From Glandiceps talaboti (lineage: Eukaryota; Hemichordata; Enteropneusta; Spengelidae), in contig NC_135569.1 of the NCBI RefSeq assembly GCF_964340395.1, positions 11,024,519-11,088,518 on the forward strand: DNA of 64,000 nt, given 5' to 3'. The notes beneath the pieces are model-generated. The model did not search any database. It was not told the origin of the DNA and saw only the letters and a program-made list of their open reading frames with translations. Positions 47,063 to 57,400 of the stretch are shown here, piece by piece. Position 1 is the stretch's first letter. Each line of letters starts with the position of its first letter. A program made the position numbers and the translations under genes.

Positions 47063-48279
47063 TTACTTGTCTGTGTTATAACTCGTTTTATAACAGGCTT
47101 CTTTATAGGTGGTGCTATTAAAAGTTTTCAAATTTTCCAGTCTTACAAAGTCAGCAAACCGTTGCCATGGACACAGACCCACGTCATTGCTATACCCTCC
47201 GCAAAATCTGACATATTTGGTCAAGTCATCACCATTGTACAGAACTCGGACAAAATGCCGACTTGTTTTGTTCTCTTTCCACAGTTCAAATATCACTCTG
47301 GAGGCATAAGGTGGCCATGCATGATCGGGAAGACCTAATACATCAATTAATGGTGAAACTGTCAAATCGTGTCCCGAAAATAACTTAAACTTCACCCTAT
47401 TATTACCTTGTATGGAACTTTCCATACTGTCAACTATTCTACTTAGCAATGGGTGCATATTTAAGCGTACAAATTTTTCACGGGGTTTACCATCCTGGTT
47501 GGTTACCCTAGCAACCATTTTCGTATGGTTGATAATACCCCCGAGATGGTTGATATGTAGGCATTCTCTTGGTCCGCATGGCAGTCGACGATTATGACAC
47601 ACAAAGGGTGTCAAAGCATCTTGAAGATGATTAGCATAAGGATGATACGATGGACCAACATTTAGTATCTTAGCAACAGCATCAATAGCATCTTTCAAAT
47701 CCTCATCATTTTTAAGCAGTTGCAATTTTTCTTCGTTGACCATTTTTTCATAAAGATAAGCCGATGGACACTTGCAATCCATCTGACAAAAATTGAACCC
47801 CTCAGATAACTTAATCTCAAATTTATCAAAATTAAACGCTGGTAGGAAACCATAAAGAAAAGCTAAACTACTCTGTAATGTTCTTTGGTACTGTGTCGTT
47901 TCTATGGCAATATCAGATTGTGACCATTTTTCGGAAAGTAAATTGTGTTCTTTGTTATATACGACATCTAGATGACTCCCCAGTATGAGATGTTGCATTG
48001 CTCCGAGTGGTGTCAACTCCGACTTTCCACATACTTCTTCATCCGGAATATACTTCATTCCTTTCAATACAATGTCTGACCGGAGTTGATTGACATGTGT
48101 TGACATGTATTCCATATATGGGATATATATTCCAAATAATGGATTTTTTGCCAACATTTTTTGCGTAAAACGACAATTCCATGATGGTTTTGTGTTTGGT
48201 ACGGTGTTCATTGGTGTACGGTCGCCATGGCGAATGACAGTAGTGACACTGATCAAGGTATACCCTGGGTGTTCTTGAC
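47063..48279 (-). CDS. PXYLP1: PXYLP1 exon 3: whole phosphatase catalytic domain
   Basis: One large exon, from acceptor CCCATTTCAG (read on the minus strand) to stop TAA at 47,063-47,065. It begins by completing Gly61 and encodes 404 residues from QEHPGYTLISVTTVIRHGD to YKTSYNTDK. An ATG upstream of the acceptor, at 48,304, is in frame but intronic. Confidence 0.95.
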
Positions 48280-51200
48280 CTGAAATGGGAAAACATGAAG
48301 ACAATTACAAATTCTGTTATTTATATCATTATAACATAATATGAACATCAGAAATAAAAATATAAACTTTTGCTGTGGCTTTGCTCTTTAAGAGCCAAAC
48401 CCACCTTCACTTACAAAATCTAGGATGGCTAAAATTAAACCGTGTTAAAATCCAATATGGCCGCCAATTACTGGAAAATACAGATTGTTGGTTTCCTTGA
48501 AAACAAGATGGTAAACCCCAAATTTGTTTTATTATTTCAAAAGGACCTGGAACAAGCTTCATATGACGTAAGTTTTGAGAGATTTAAAGAAATTTGATTT
48601 TTAGGTACATTCTGCCTTAACGTCCTACAAAAGTAATAAGGTTCTTATTCCATGTCATCATCCTTTGTGGGATAAGTGGATTGTTTAGAAACAGGTTCTG
48701 GAAAGGAATGACATCCGTACAACCAAGTACATGTACTATAAAGACAGCTATTCATACTTTATTAGCCCTGTCCTCATATCAATCAATTTCAAATCGAATC
48801 AAGTCGAGTCAATTCAGTTAAACAAGTTCGAAATCAGTTTATGTCCAACACGAAATGTTAGAAATGGATTTGAATCGATTCACTTTGGTGTACTGTCCTG
48901 ACACGTCAAATTTGATCCTGTTTACTTAATTCGATGACGTGGTGAACAAAATATCCTACAGATCACACAGAAAGGTTTATATAGGTTTTTCTACATTCCA
49001 TAAATTGGCCGCACTTCAGTTCCTTGAGAGTTTTTTAGTCTCATAATCTTCAAATGTTTTGAGTTTGTTGTTCACTATAAATAAACAACTCTTACTGCTA
49101 TTCTTTTTTAGTTTTGTGAGTAAAAATTTTCCAACTTTTAAAAAAAAATATTCCCAATTACATATACTAATAGTCTTAGCCCACCTGTAGACTTGAAGGA
49201 CTATCTATTGATACTACATGTACACTATTCTGCTACCCTAATATATATAACAGACATTTGGATTTTTAGTCTCCCAAGGGCTATACATGTGTTCACCCAA
49301 CTATTTCACACTCAATCAGTTAGGTTATCATTCCACACAAAAGAAACCAGTTGTGTGTCGGTTTTAAAATATTTTATTTAAATATTAAAGTGGTCATCAG
49401 ATGAGGATTGGGTTTTTTATTTATTTTTAATTTAAAAAACAATTTTATCATGTATCCTACTTGAACAATCAATGTTAAACAAGATTGATAAAGTCTGTTT
49501 TCATAACTCATTACAAATTATTAATAAATGTGTAAAATGTTATTGTATGTATAGTAACAAACATTTTACACAATATCTGGCTTTTTGCAAATTATTGAGT
49601 TACAAACACAGACTTGGTCAATGTTGTTTCACATTGATTTTTCATGTAGGATACCATGATAAAATTGCTTTATAAACTAAAAATCCAAAATAAATACCAA
49701 ATCCTCATCCATATGGCTACTAAATAAGTAAAAATAATGAAAAATGCCTGGAGACTGAGCAAGTCTATACATGGATATCCTGTGGTCAAGAATACCAGCT
49801 GAGCTCAATGCATAACACAATGTATAACTTAAACTCACCTTCCATACCGAGACCAACATTTGCAGGAGAATTGCAGTACTTCAGTATGTCTCTATAAACG
49901 TTACTAGGCTGTCCTGTCATATTGTCATTCATACCTAAAATGTCCATGGGACATGATGATGATAAAAAAGAAAAAAAATTTATCAGAATCGGCCATTTTG
50001 ACTATGTCAACTGTTCAGATATAGTACGGAAAATCTATTACATTATTGTACATATATAAATGTCCATCCAACAAAGATGTTCAAAATATTTATAATTTCA
50101 TTTTTTATGCAAAGTCAGACATTTTGACTATGTCAACTGTCAGCGACAGCCCTGAAATAAACTCTAGCCTGGTACTAACACACAGATCAAAACACTTTTT
50201 ACAGAACCCTCTTAAAGGCCAGGATGGCGTTTTTTTTTTGTGCTCCAAAAAAGTGCTATTGACGTCAGGGTCATAGTATAGGGACATGGAGAGTACAGAG
50301 CATATACACCTATTGTTGATCAGGGGTGTAGGCCCATACAAGTAATGAAAACTGGAAGTCTTGAGTCACGCTTTACCATACGTCTGTATATCGTTAATTC
50401 TCTGTACCTTTTACCTTATCCTAGGGGTCAAAATAAGACAAGGCCAACTTTACAGCAGAAACATGGAAGGGTCGCCAAAAGACTGTGCACATGATACACA
50501 TTTCTGTTCCCCAAGAACAATTCAGATAGATAAGAAACAGGCTTCCCACAGACCACTCAATACAAATGTAAACAACACCATCCAACCCCAACTGATACAC
50601 AGACACAGACATGAGCACACACACACACACACACATACACACACACACACAACTTCCTTGGAACAAAGAGTCTATTTAATGTCAGCACATTGCAAGCTCA
50701 GATTTTGACATATACAAATTGAAACTAGCAAGAATTTGAGTCTGATTGCATGGTTCCCCATGGTGACATGTGTACACATACAGTGCCTACTTGTTGGCAG
50801 GAGTGTGGTGTTGTTTGTATTTATAATCTGTGGGAAGCCTGTTTCTAAATTGTTTTCGGGGGAACACAAAATGTGTATGATATTACACATGCCTTTTGGT
50901 GACCCGTTGATATATCTGATGTAATGTGTTGTATATAGTAATACATTTGTATAGCCCAAACAGCAGACGTATTGAAATGGTGTCAACCAAAAAATAAAAA
51001 TTACTGTTATTTTTTTTTGTGGTGAAAATCTATTTCAGGTAACAAGAATTCAATGGTCTACAAATTTACCTGACAATAGGTGTATTTATTTTATCAGTGT
51101 GTCCTAACATTGCTAAATATAACCACAATATACTGACCTAGCCTGGGCAATTCTTTGTTGTGGGTACTATACACGTTATACAATTATTGATTGTAAATAA

Positions 51201-52495
51201 CAGCGTGACGTGGAATGCCAGCAAACATGTCTGATAGAGACCTGGTGACCTCCATAATGCAGGCGGTTTGTCAATTTTCTATACAATTGATAAAGCTTCA
51301 ACAATCTAGACTGCAAGATATGTCACGTCGCTCCGGCTTCACTGGCCTCCTCTCTGGGTACCTTACAAAGCTATCTGCTGACCTAGACTGCAAGATATGT
51401 TGCATCGTTCCGCCCTCATCGCCCTCATCTCTGGGAGGGGTTGACCGACATGTGAGGGCACCCTGTCACGGCATACCTTACAAAGCTAAAACTGACCTGA
51501 TTGTGCTGAATTCTCCATCAGATCTTCATAATGCAGACTGTCTGTCAATTTTTTATATAAAGCTGCCGATGATCTATCTTTGCCAATACCGCCAAATAAC
51601 CAAATAGCTGTTATCAAAACACAAGACATTTGTAAATAATGTTTCAACTAGATGTATTTTTGAGAATGATGTGGTCATCTTGGGAGAGCAAAACATGGCT
51701 AATGTCCCGAATAAAAATTTAAATGTGATATACAGTGCTGGATTTCCATTTAGTATTTTTACAATGTTTTTACACTGTATTGATCGTAGTGGTGTTACTG
51801 CTACAATTTTCACCATGGTTTACATCATATATAAAATGTGTTGACGTAACACTTGTGAATGTTTATTTAGTGGGGGGGGGGGGGTTGATTCTAAATGAAT
51901 GAAGTTTGTCTGTCGAGCTTGTTAGACATTACGTGATTGTCCCTTACTTATCTGAGATATTATTCATGTTACGGGGCTGGGGACAAAATATAGCTCTTAT
52001 ATGTTTGATAATCAAAACTACACATGACGGATTCTTTGCATTAGCAGTTCAAGTGCAACTTTCCTGACTAGGTGAGCCAGCAAGTTGGGTGTCATAAAAA
52101 TTGTTTGCATCTCTAAAGCTATTTGCAATGTCACTGATAATGGGTCAGTAAAACTGATAACAACTGATATGACATTAGGGGCTTCACACTTAGATATTGA
52201 GCTTAGCTTTGCCTGATGTGTTATGTAATAGTGCTTTATCACATTTGTAAATATTGCCAACAAACATTATTCAGTGATAAGAAAGATAAGAAACCCCACT
52301 TCCTTAGCTAATGGCTTGTGTCTGTAAAGACACAATATTGATTTCTGCTGTTAGTTACTTATGCAAATATCTGAGAACTCCTTAGTTAAATTCTACAGCA
52401 ATTCTCTTACATCTGGCAATAACTAGTATAACAATAAGGGTTGCAGCAATGATGACGTATCGTTTCCATATACGATTTATTGTTCCCTGTCCCAT
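47063..52495 (-). CDS. PXYLP1: 2-phosphoxylose phosphatase 1 (histidine acid phosphatase family), 3 coding exons
   Basis: Exons in transcript order: 52495-52411, 49934-49839, 48279-47063; phase 1 at both junctions, GT-AG introns, 465 aa (human about 480). The vertebrate enzyme removes the transient 2-phosphate from xylose in the glycosaminoglycan-protein linker, in the Golgi. Features: short basic N-terminus, signal-anchor helix at about 13-27 (YVIIAATLIVILVIA), so type II; KYCNSP at 47-52; catalytic RHGDRTP at 77-83 with nucleophile His78; RTLQS with Arg193; second catalytic motif GHD with His364 and Asp365. LKYCNSP, GMEG and VIRHGD align with human LLYCNIP, SMEG and FIRHGD. Vertebrate spacing and Cys-rich segments (CQMDCKCP) are kept. 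All catalytic residues are intact. The start is the only ATG placed to give the anchor. It is divergently arranged with the carrier gene at 54,385, with 1.9 kb between start codons. Confidence 0.93.
48280..49838 (-). other. PXYLP1 intron 2
   Basis: Bounded by donor GTGAGTTT at 49,838 and acceptor CAG at 48,280 (minus strand). Apart from the foldback element at 49,395-49,715, nothing recognisable was seen. Confidence 0.85.
49395..49715. mobile_element. Foldback/MITE element with about 150-bp inverted arms
   Basis: The left arm (49,395-49,539) and right arm (49,562-49,715) are imperfect reverse complements around a 22-bp loop. Shared blocks: GATGAGGATT, CAATTTTATCATG, TATCCTAC, AATCAATGT, AAGTCTG and TGTAAAATG. 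A one-arm copy lies at 45,601-45,738. There is no coding content. Confidence 0.75.
49839..49934 (-). CDS. PXYLP1: PXYLP1 exon 2: stem region
   Basis: Read on the minus strand: acceptor ACATTTTAG, exon of 96 bp, donor GTGAGTTT. Encodes MNDNMTGQPSNVYRDILKY, then CNSPANVGLGME, with a possible N-glycosylation site at NMT. Both ends are in phase 1, so the exon joins exon 1 through Cys29 (T|GT) and exon 3 through Gly61 (G|GT). Confidence 0.9.
49935..52410 (-). other. PXYLP1 intron 1
   Basis: No exon-like sequence was recognised. It contains an inverted-repeat element around a (CA)n tract (50,469-50,905), a G12 run at about 51,872, and a patch of internally repeated sequence at 51,240-51,565. That patch has CTAGACTGCAAGATATGT twice 77 bp apart and CATAATGCAG followed by TGTCAATTTT twice; its origin is unknown. 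Confidence 0.7.
50469..50905. mobile_element. Inverted-repeat element with (CA)n in the loop
   Basis: Arms 50,469-50,580 and 50,806-50,905 pair imperfectly: GGGTCGCCAAAAG against reversed GGGTCACCAAAAG, AACAGGCTTCCCACAGA in both, and ACAAACAACACCA-type ends. The loop includes (CA)n at 50,617-50,651. It is within PXYLP1 intron 1. Confidence 0.7.
52411..52495 (-). CDS. PXYLP1: PXYLP1 exon 1: start codon and signal anchor
   Basis: Minus strand ATG at 52,495-52,493, then MGQGTINRIWKRYVIIAATL and IVILVIAR, with donor GTAAGAGA. The basic N-terminus before a 15-residue hydrophobic helix predicts cytosolic N-terminus and lumenal catalytic domain, as in human PXYLP1. Too short for most gene finders; accepted because anchor, phase (T|GT) and position all fit. 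Confidence 0.82.
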
Positions 52496-52519
52496 TGTGG
52501 AATAGATCAGTTCACACGC

Positions 52520-52740
52520 CTTGCGGCCAATCAGATATCACAACACACTGCATTTTGTCCAATGGTAGAAAATATCCAATCTAGTCCCTTGTAGCCAATC
52601 AGATCATCTGAGACATTGCACCTTGTCCAATGATGAGAAATTCAGATTGTATCCTCTATAGCCAATCAGATCATCCAAGATATTCCACTTTGTCCAATGA
52701 TAGAGGAGTTCAGATTGAAAATCTCTTGTGGCCAATCAAA
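52520..52740 (-). promoter_or_regulatory. 68-bp tandem repeat carrying eight CCAAT boxes next to the PXYLP1 start
   Basis: CCAAT occurs at 52,527, 52,559, 52,576, 52,595, 52,627, 52,662, 52,694 and 52,732. Seven of the eight form two interleaved series spaced 67-70 bp: GCCAATCA-type and GTCCAATG-type. The block lies 32-241 bp upstream of the PXYLP1 start codon; relative to that gene the boxes read ATTGG. CCAAT boxes are NF-Y sites and work in either orientation, so this is a likely promoter. Binding is inferred. Confidence 0.6.
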
Positions 52741-53676
52741 TCACGCAATACATCATTGATAAGGTTATCTTAAATAAAAGGATGGGATAAAATGTTAGCT
52801 GAGTAATTAATTAATGAAAATTAATGAATATTAAATAGGTGAGTTCGTTTATATAGGCATAAACCCACAGAATATCATCCACCTAGGAGATAATTCTACA
52901 TCCTGCTGGAAGCATAAACACAGCTTTGGATTCATATTACCCACAGAAACTATTTGACATCAAAGTGGAAAACAAAGACAGCTTTGGATTCATTTCTGAA
53001 TACAGATAACTGTCAACTGCATAGATACTACACTCTTTCAGTTCTCGGAGCTTCGCATATGGCTAAAACTTGGGTTGTTTTGTATGTACTGATATCTACT
53101 GCATTAATTGTACTCGAATATCCCTGTATTGTACGTCTTTATCGATCACGCAGGACTAACCTTTCGTTGAATGTGTTAGTGTGACGCTCCATATGTTAAT
53201 GCTCGGGCTTTGCGTTAACAGGGAGCATCACACTGGTATGGATCTATAGTGGCACAATGCCTCTTTATACTTCAACTCCCTGGGAAGCATACAATCCATC
53301 ACAGCCTCTATAAGTGCTGGGATTAAAACCTTCACATTGCAACCTCTATCCTACCAGGTCCCCAATTGTATACATGACTGGGGCATAATCGCTGTTCAAA
53401 TCTTGCACAAGGATTTTACCATTCAGAAACAAATAAATGCAGTGATCAAGGCTCCAGTCAGAAACCTGTAGATACAAAACTAGCCACTCTATTCTAACCA
53501 TTCCAACATCATTTCTAGTACCTGCCATTTCATTCACATTTTGTACAATTCTATCACTAGACCCTAGCTACTGTTCTTTCTCAATAAGAGTGCAACACTC
53601 ACGTTACATCCTTTGTATAACCATGGAAGTGGGTATAACTATCATTGAAAGTTGAATAGAATATTTAGTCACTCAC

Positions 53677-53701
53677 TGTGTGCGCGCGGGGCGCGCACAC
53701 A
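53677..53701. repeat. Perfect 11-bp-stem GC-rich palindrome
   Basis: TGTGTGCGCGC, loop GGG, then GCGCGCACACA. Alternating purine-pyrimidine in both arms is the pattern prone to Z-DNA or cruciform. It sits in the divergent promoter interval. Confidence 0.85.
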
Positions 53702-54166
53702 TATGTACGCATGTACATATAGACTACACTGTAAATTTGTAATAGACAATCGCTACTCAAATTTCAAATATTGATAAAATCACGTTTGTGAATCTGTGAC
53801 TTCTAAAAGTCTGCTGTGCCTACAATTAAAATTATGTCACCGTGCACATGTTGTCTTTAGACAGTTATCAGTGATGAGCTGAACATTGGTTTGAATAAGT
53901 AAATAAACAATGATAAAATTGTGAAAAATAAGGAAAGACAACCTGTACAGTCACACAGTGGTTGCGATGACCTTCGTCACGCAGTCAAAACATGATACAT
54001 ACATGACATGTGTGCTTCGTTGGTCACATGGCAGTTTCCTCATGCAGAACAATTACGAGCCTCATGATTGGTTGATGATATACTTACTTAGCATATAAAA
54101 AATTCGACCAATCAACTGTTTGGTTTTCACGAGGTTACTGAGGTCAACTTCATTTTGACCTAGGTT

Positions 54167-54172
54167 CACGTG
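54167..54172. promoter_or_regulatory. CACGTG E-box upstream of the carrier gene
   Basis: The palindrome TTCACGTGAA is 213 bp upstream of the carrier start codon. CACGTG is the core bound by Myc/Max, USF and related bHLH factors. Function is inferred from position and motif. Confidence 0.35.
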
Positions 54173-54384
54173 AAACTGTCGTGAGTCAATCATGCAGAGG
54201 CGCTGCCTGAGGTGAAAGGTTACACTACAGCCTATCACTAGCCAGCTTACATCCAATCACATGACAATGTTTTGCGTGCTCTGCAATACGTAGTAAACTG
54301 GTAGTTGGGAATCATATGTAACGTCTCCATGTAGAGGACGTTGTGTGGAATATAACTCACCGAATTTTTGCAAAAATACATATT

Positions 54385-54425
54385 ATGTCGCATCGAAATG
54401 TTCACATACATCTTATTGCAGGAGG
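54385..54425 (+). CDS. SLC25A36: SLC25A33/36 exon 1
   Basis: 41 bp, encoding [13 protein letters not shown] plus two bases of Gly14. Donor GTGAGTAA at 54,426. The similarity of N-terminus and phase to the vertebrate gene identifies it despite its size. Confidence 0.9.
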
Positions 54426-57400
54426 GTGAGTAATGTGAAGATTGATTTTAAAAGTTCTTTTTGGGAAATATAGCGAAAGAAAACAATGTTTCGGACAGAA
54501 GTCGTGATGTAATCGTCAACACTCTACAGAGCAGAGTGAATCATGGACTCGACTCGTGCCCAAAAACACTTAGTTTCTCATATCATTAAGTTTTCACCAG
54601 TGTTTCATTCCCATTTATTTTAATTTAGAAACAGTCTAGTGAATATTCTACGATTACGTTTGTTGGTGAGGTCCCGTAAATGTGTTATACGTAAACGATA
54701 AGTATTTGGGGCAACGTGTGGTTATGACGGTTTATATGGCTGTGACGAGCATAGTGCCCAAAACGCAACGATGCAACGTGGGGGGAAAACCAAAATCTTA
54801 GTTGCGAAATACGCACTTGTGGCGGACGAGAAGCACCTTTGTACTAGACAGATCACCTAATTTACCAATTAAAGACATTGTTGTCAGTGTAATGTTATTA
54901 TTTATTGTTGTGTTATGGAAAACGGTATTTGAGAAAATTCCAAAGTCATTTATCATTCATGAGCTATGGCGCGAAGTGAGGTGTTTGTTTGTTTACAATA
55001 TACGAAGAAACCCTTTGTTTACAATTTAGCGTATAGCGGACCCAAGGATACACAAGCACGTGTAGGTACCCTCGTATGCACAAACTTATTCATGACTAAT
55101 ATACTAATACTACTATTTTTCTCCAAACGAATTGAAGTTACATCTGTACATGTTTTCCATTCCACTATGAAACACTGTAAGGTTTGAATTCTGACCATCA
55201 TCGATGCGATGACTCACACTAGCCGTAACCTTACCTCGATTTTGATGCTTGTATTTCACGATGGCACTTCTTTTACATCATGGAATAGAGAGTTAATGAA
55301 GAAGGGATTATTGTTTTGACTGATTGGACATTTTTTGTTTGTCAACAGAATTGCTGGCACAACGGGGGCTGTTTTGACCTGTCCTTTGGAAGTTTTGAAA
55401 ACTCGTTTGCAGTCCTCGTCCGCCACTTTCCATCGTCCAGTCTTCCTACCTGCCTTAAACCCGGCTGGACAAGTGGCAAACTTATGTACCTGTACGAACC
55501 CAAGACCTGCCCGTATGGGCATTATGATGTGCCTCAGGTAAGATATCAACACGTCGGTACTCGTAGTTTTCAAAAACATAAAATTAGTCCCCAATTCAAT
55601 ATACTAAACATGGACGGGATTTCAAGAATAATTGAAGAACTTGGGTTCTATTTGTAAACAAATAATCAAAGATGCTTTCAATGCTTTATTGTACATGAAC
55701 ACAATGTACCACTCTGGTAATTAGTTAAAACATTAGCAGTCCAGTTTGATTTCTCTTGTGTAACATTATAACATCCATTGCATTAGTATGTGGTGCACAG
55801 TAACTGCCACCATGTTCAGCATTCAAGTGAAATCGCATTTACCAATGCCATTACATACTAGTATATGGCTAATAACATTTCTGTCTTTTCCAGGCATATC
55901 ATCGAAACAGAAGGCCCTTCTGCCCTATTCAAAGGACTTGGACCTAACTTAATTGGTGTGGCACCATCAAGGGCCATCTATTTCTGTGCTTACGACACCG
56001 CCAAGAATTTTTTAAACCAGAGACTGTCCCCAGAATCAAAGAAAGTTCACATGTTTTCAGCAATGTCTGCAGGTAAGCATGCAAGTAATGATGTAACTTT
56101 AGTGTTAAGGACACCCAGGTCGCATGGCAGTGCATATTTTTATCAATACTAGAAGCTACATTTTTTTTATGAAGGCAAACTCATAATCATTGTCCAAATT
56201 ATTGATACACCAACTGCGTAATAAGTTTTTGAGCAGAGTTGTTTGAATTGCGTGGTAAAGTAATATGTTGAAAGTGACTTAGATTTGCAAATGGTAAGGG
56301 ACAAGGGGTGTTCGCACAATGTTGCACAAGCTCAATAATCGAACATTGTGTAATACAGAAGCTATTATTGAAGGCGTGAAAGGTTTCGAACTTTGCTTAG
56401 ATGTGCAAAAATGATTTTCAGAATTCTCATTGATTGCCCCCACCCCCACCCCCCACCCCACGATGAAAATATCATTGTGAGAATCAAGGGAAAGATGTGG
56501 AAGAGAAAATAAGAATATTTAAAAATAACTTTGGTTTCATTCATGGTGTTCAGTTAGAAGAACAAACGCTTAAATCACAAAGTGAATGACTTGGCATATT
56601 CTAAATATTTGTAGATAAGACCTCACTGTTTCCAAAAATTATCTAAATTCCACATTTATTGATGACATAAACACATTTGATTGATATAATCTTGAGAACG
56701 GAAGCAAGTGATGCAATTTATGCATCCTGGGTGAATGGCCATGTCATATACCCTTGTCTGCTCTAGCCTTGAGAGCATATATTGTGAACCTAAAACATTT
56801 CAATCTCTGACAGCCTGGAGAAAATAGTGTAGACACATGATGTATTGGATGGATCATCGACCAACATAAGCGTACCCCACCCCATACCTCCATCCTGCAT
56901 TAGTTATTTGCCTTTAGTTGACAGAGTTTGTTGATTGGAAAGTTACAAACTGTAAATGGCGAAAAAAGGGAACAACAAGTATGACAGTAGCTTTACTTTC
57001 TATTGTAACAAAAGTAGGAAGAAAAGGACGTATATTGGCAGGTCATAGAGCAAAGTGAAAGTTGAACCCTGTGAATGTAGACACACTTAGACAATAGTTG
57101 TAATGCAAGCCTTGTAAGATGATCAAGCACTTACTCTAGGTTATTTGAATGGACACTCTTGGTCTCTCAAATCAGCATTTAGTGTTGCATACACTCCTAA
57201 ATATTGTATTTAGACTACCAAATTTATAACATGGTAAGGTACATGTAGTCTGTAAGATCGATGAAAATCAATAGAAAATCATAGCTGAAACAGTTCACTT
57301 GGCTAAATTTGACTTCACTGTATACGTTAAATTTGAGACCTGCTGACACGCATTGAATTCAGACAAGTTAGTGTTTTGAGGAATACCTGCATCTGACAGC

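Larger units (their letters stand above)
52496..54384. other. Head-to-head intergenic region between PXYLP1 and the carrier gene
   Basis: 1.9 kb between divergent start codons. Besides the CCAAT repeat it holds a perfect GC-rich palindrome (53,677-53,701) and, nearer the carrier gene, further ATTGG/CCAAT sites at about 54,067, 54,109 and 54,253 and a CACGTG E-box at 54,167-54,172. A 76-codon frame (52,954-53,184, +) has a hydrophobic stretch but no other support. Confidence 0.6.

Noticed and set aside
51215-51607. Reverse-transcriptase-like fragment
   Set aside because: The open 130-codon frame has no YxDD motif or other recognisable RT block, so it was left as a patch of unknown origin.
55256-55657. 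112- and 113-codon frames overlapping carrier exon 2
   Set aside because: They are in other frames or strand; the frame giving the PLEVLKTR carrier signature is the real one.
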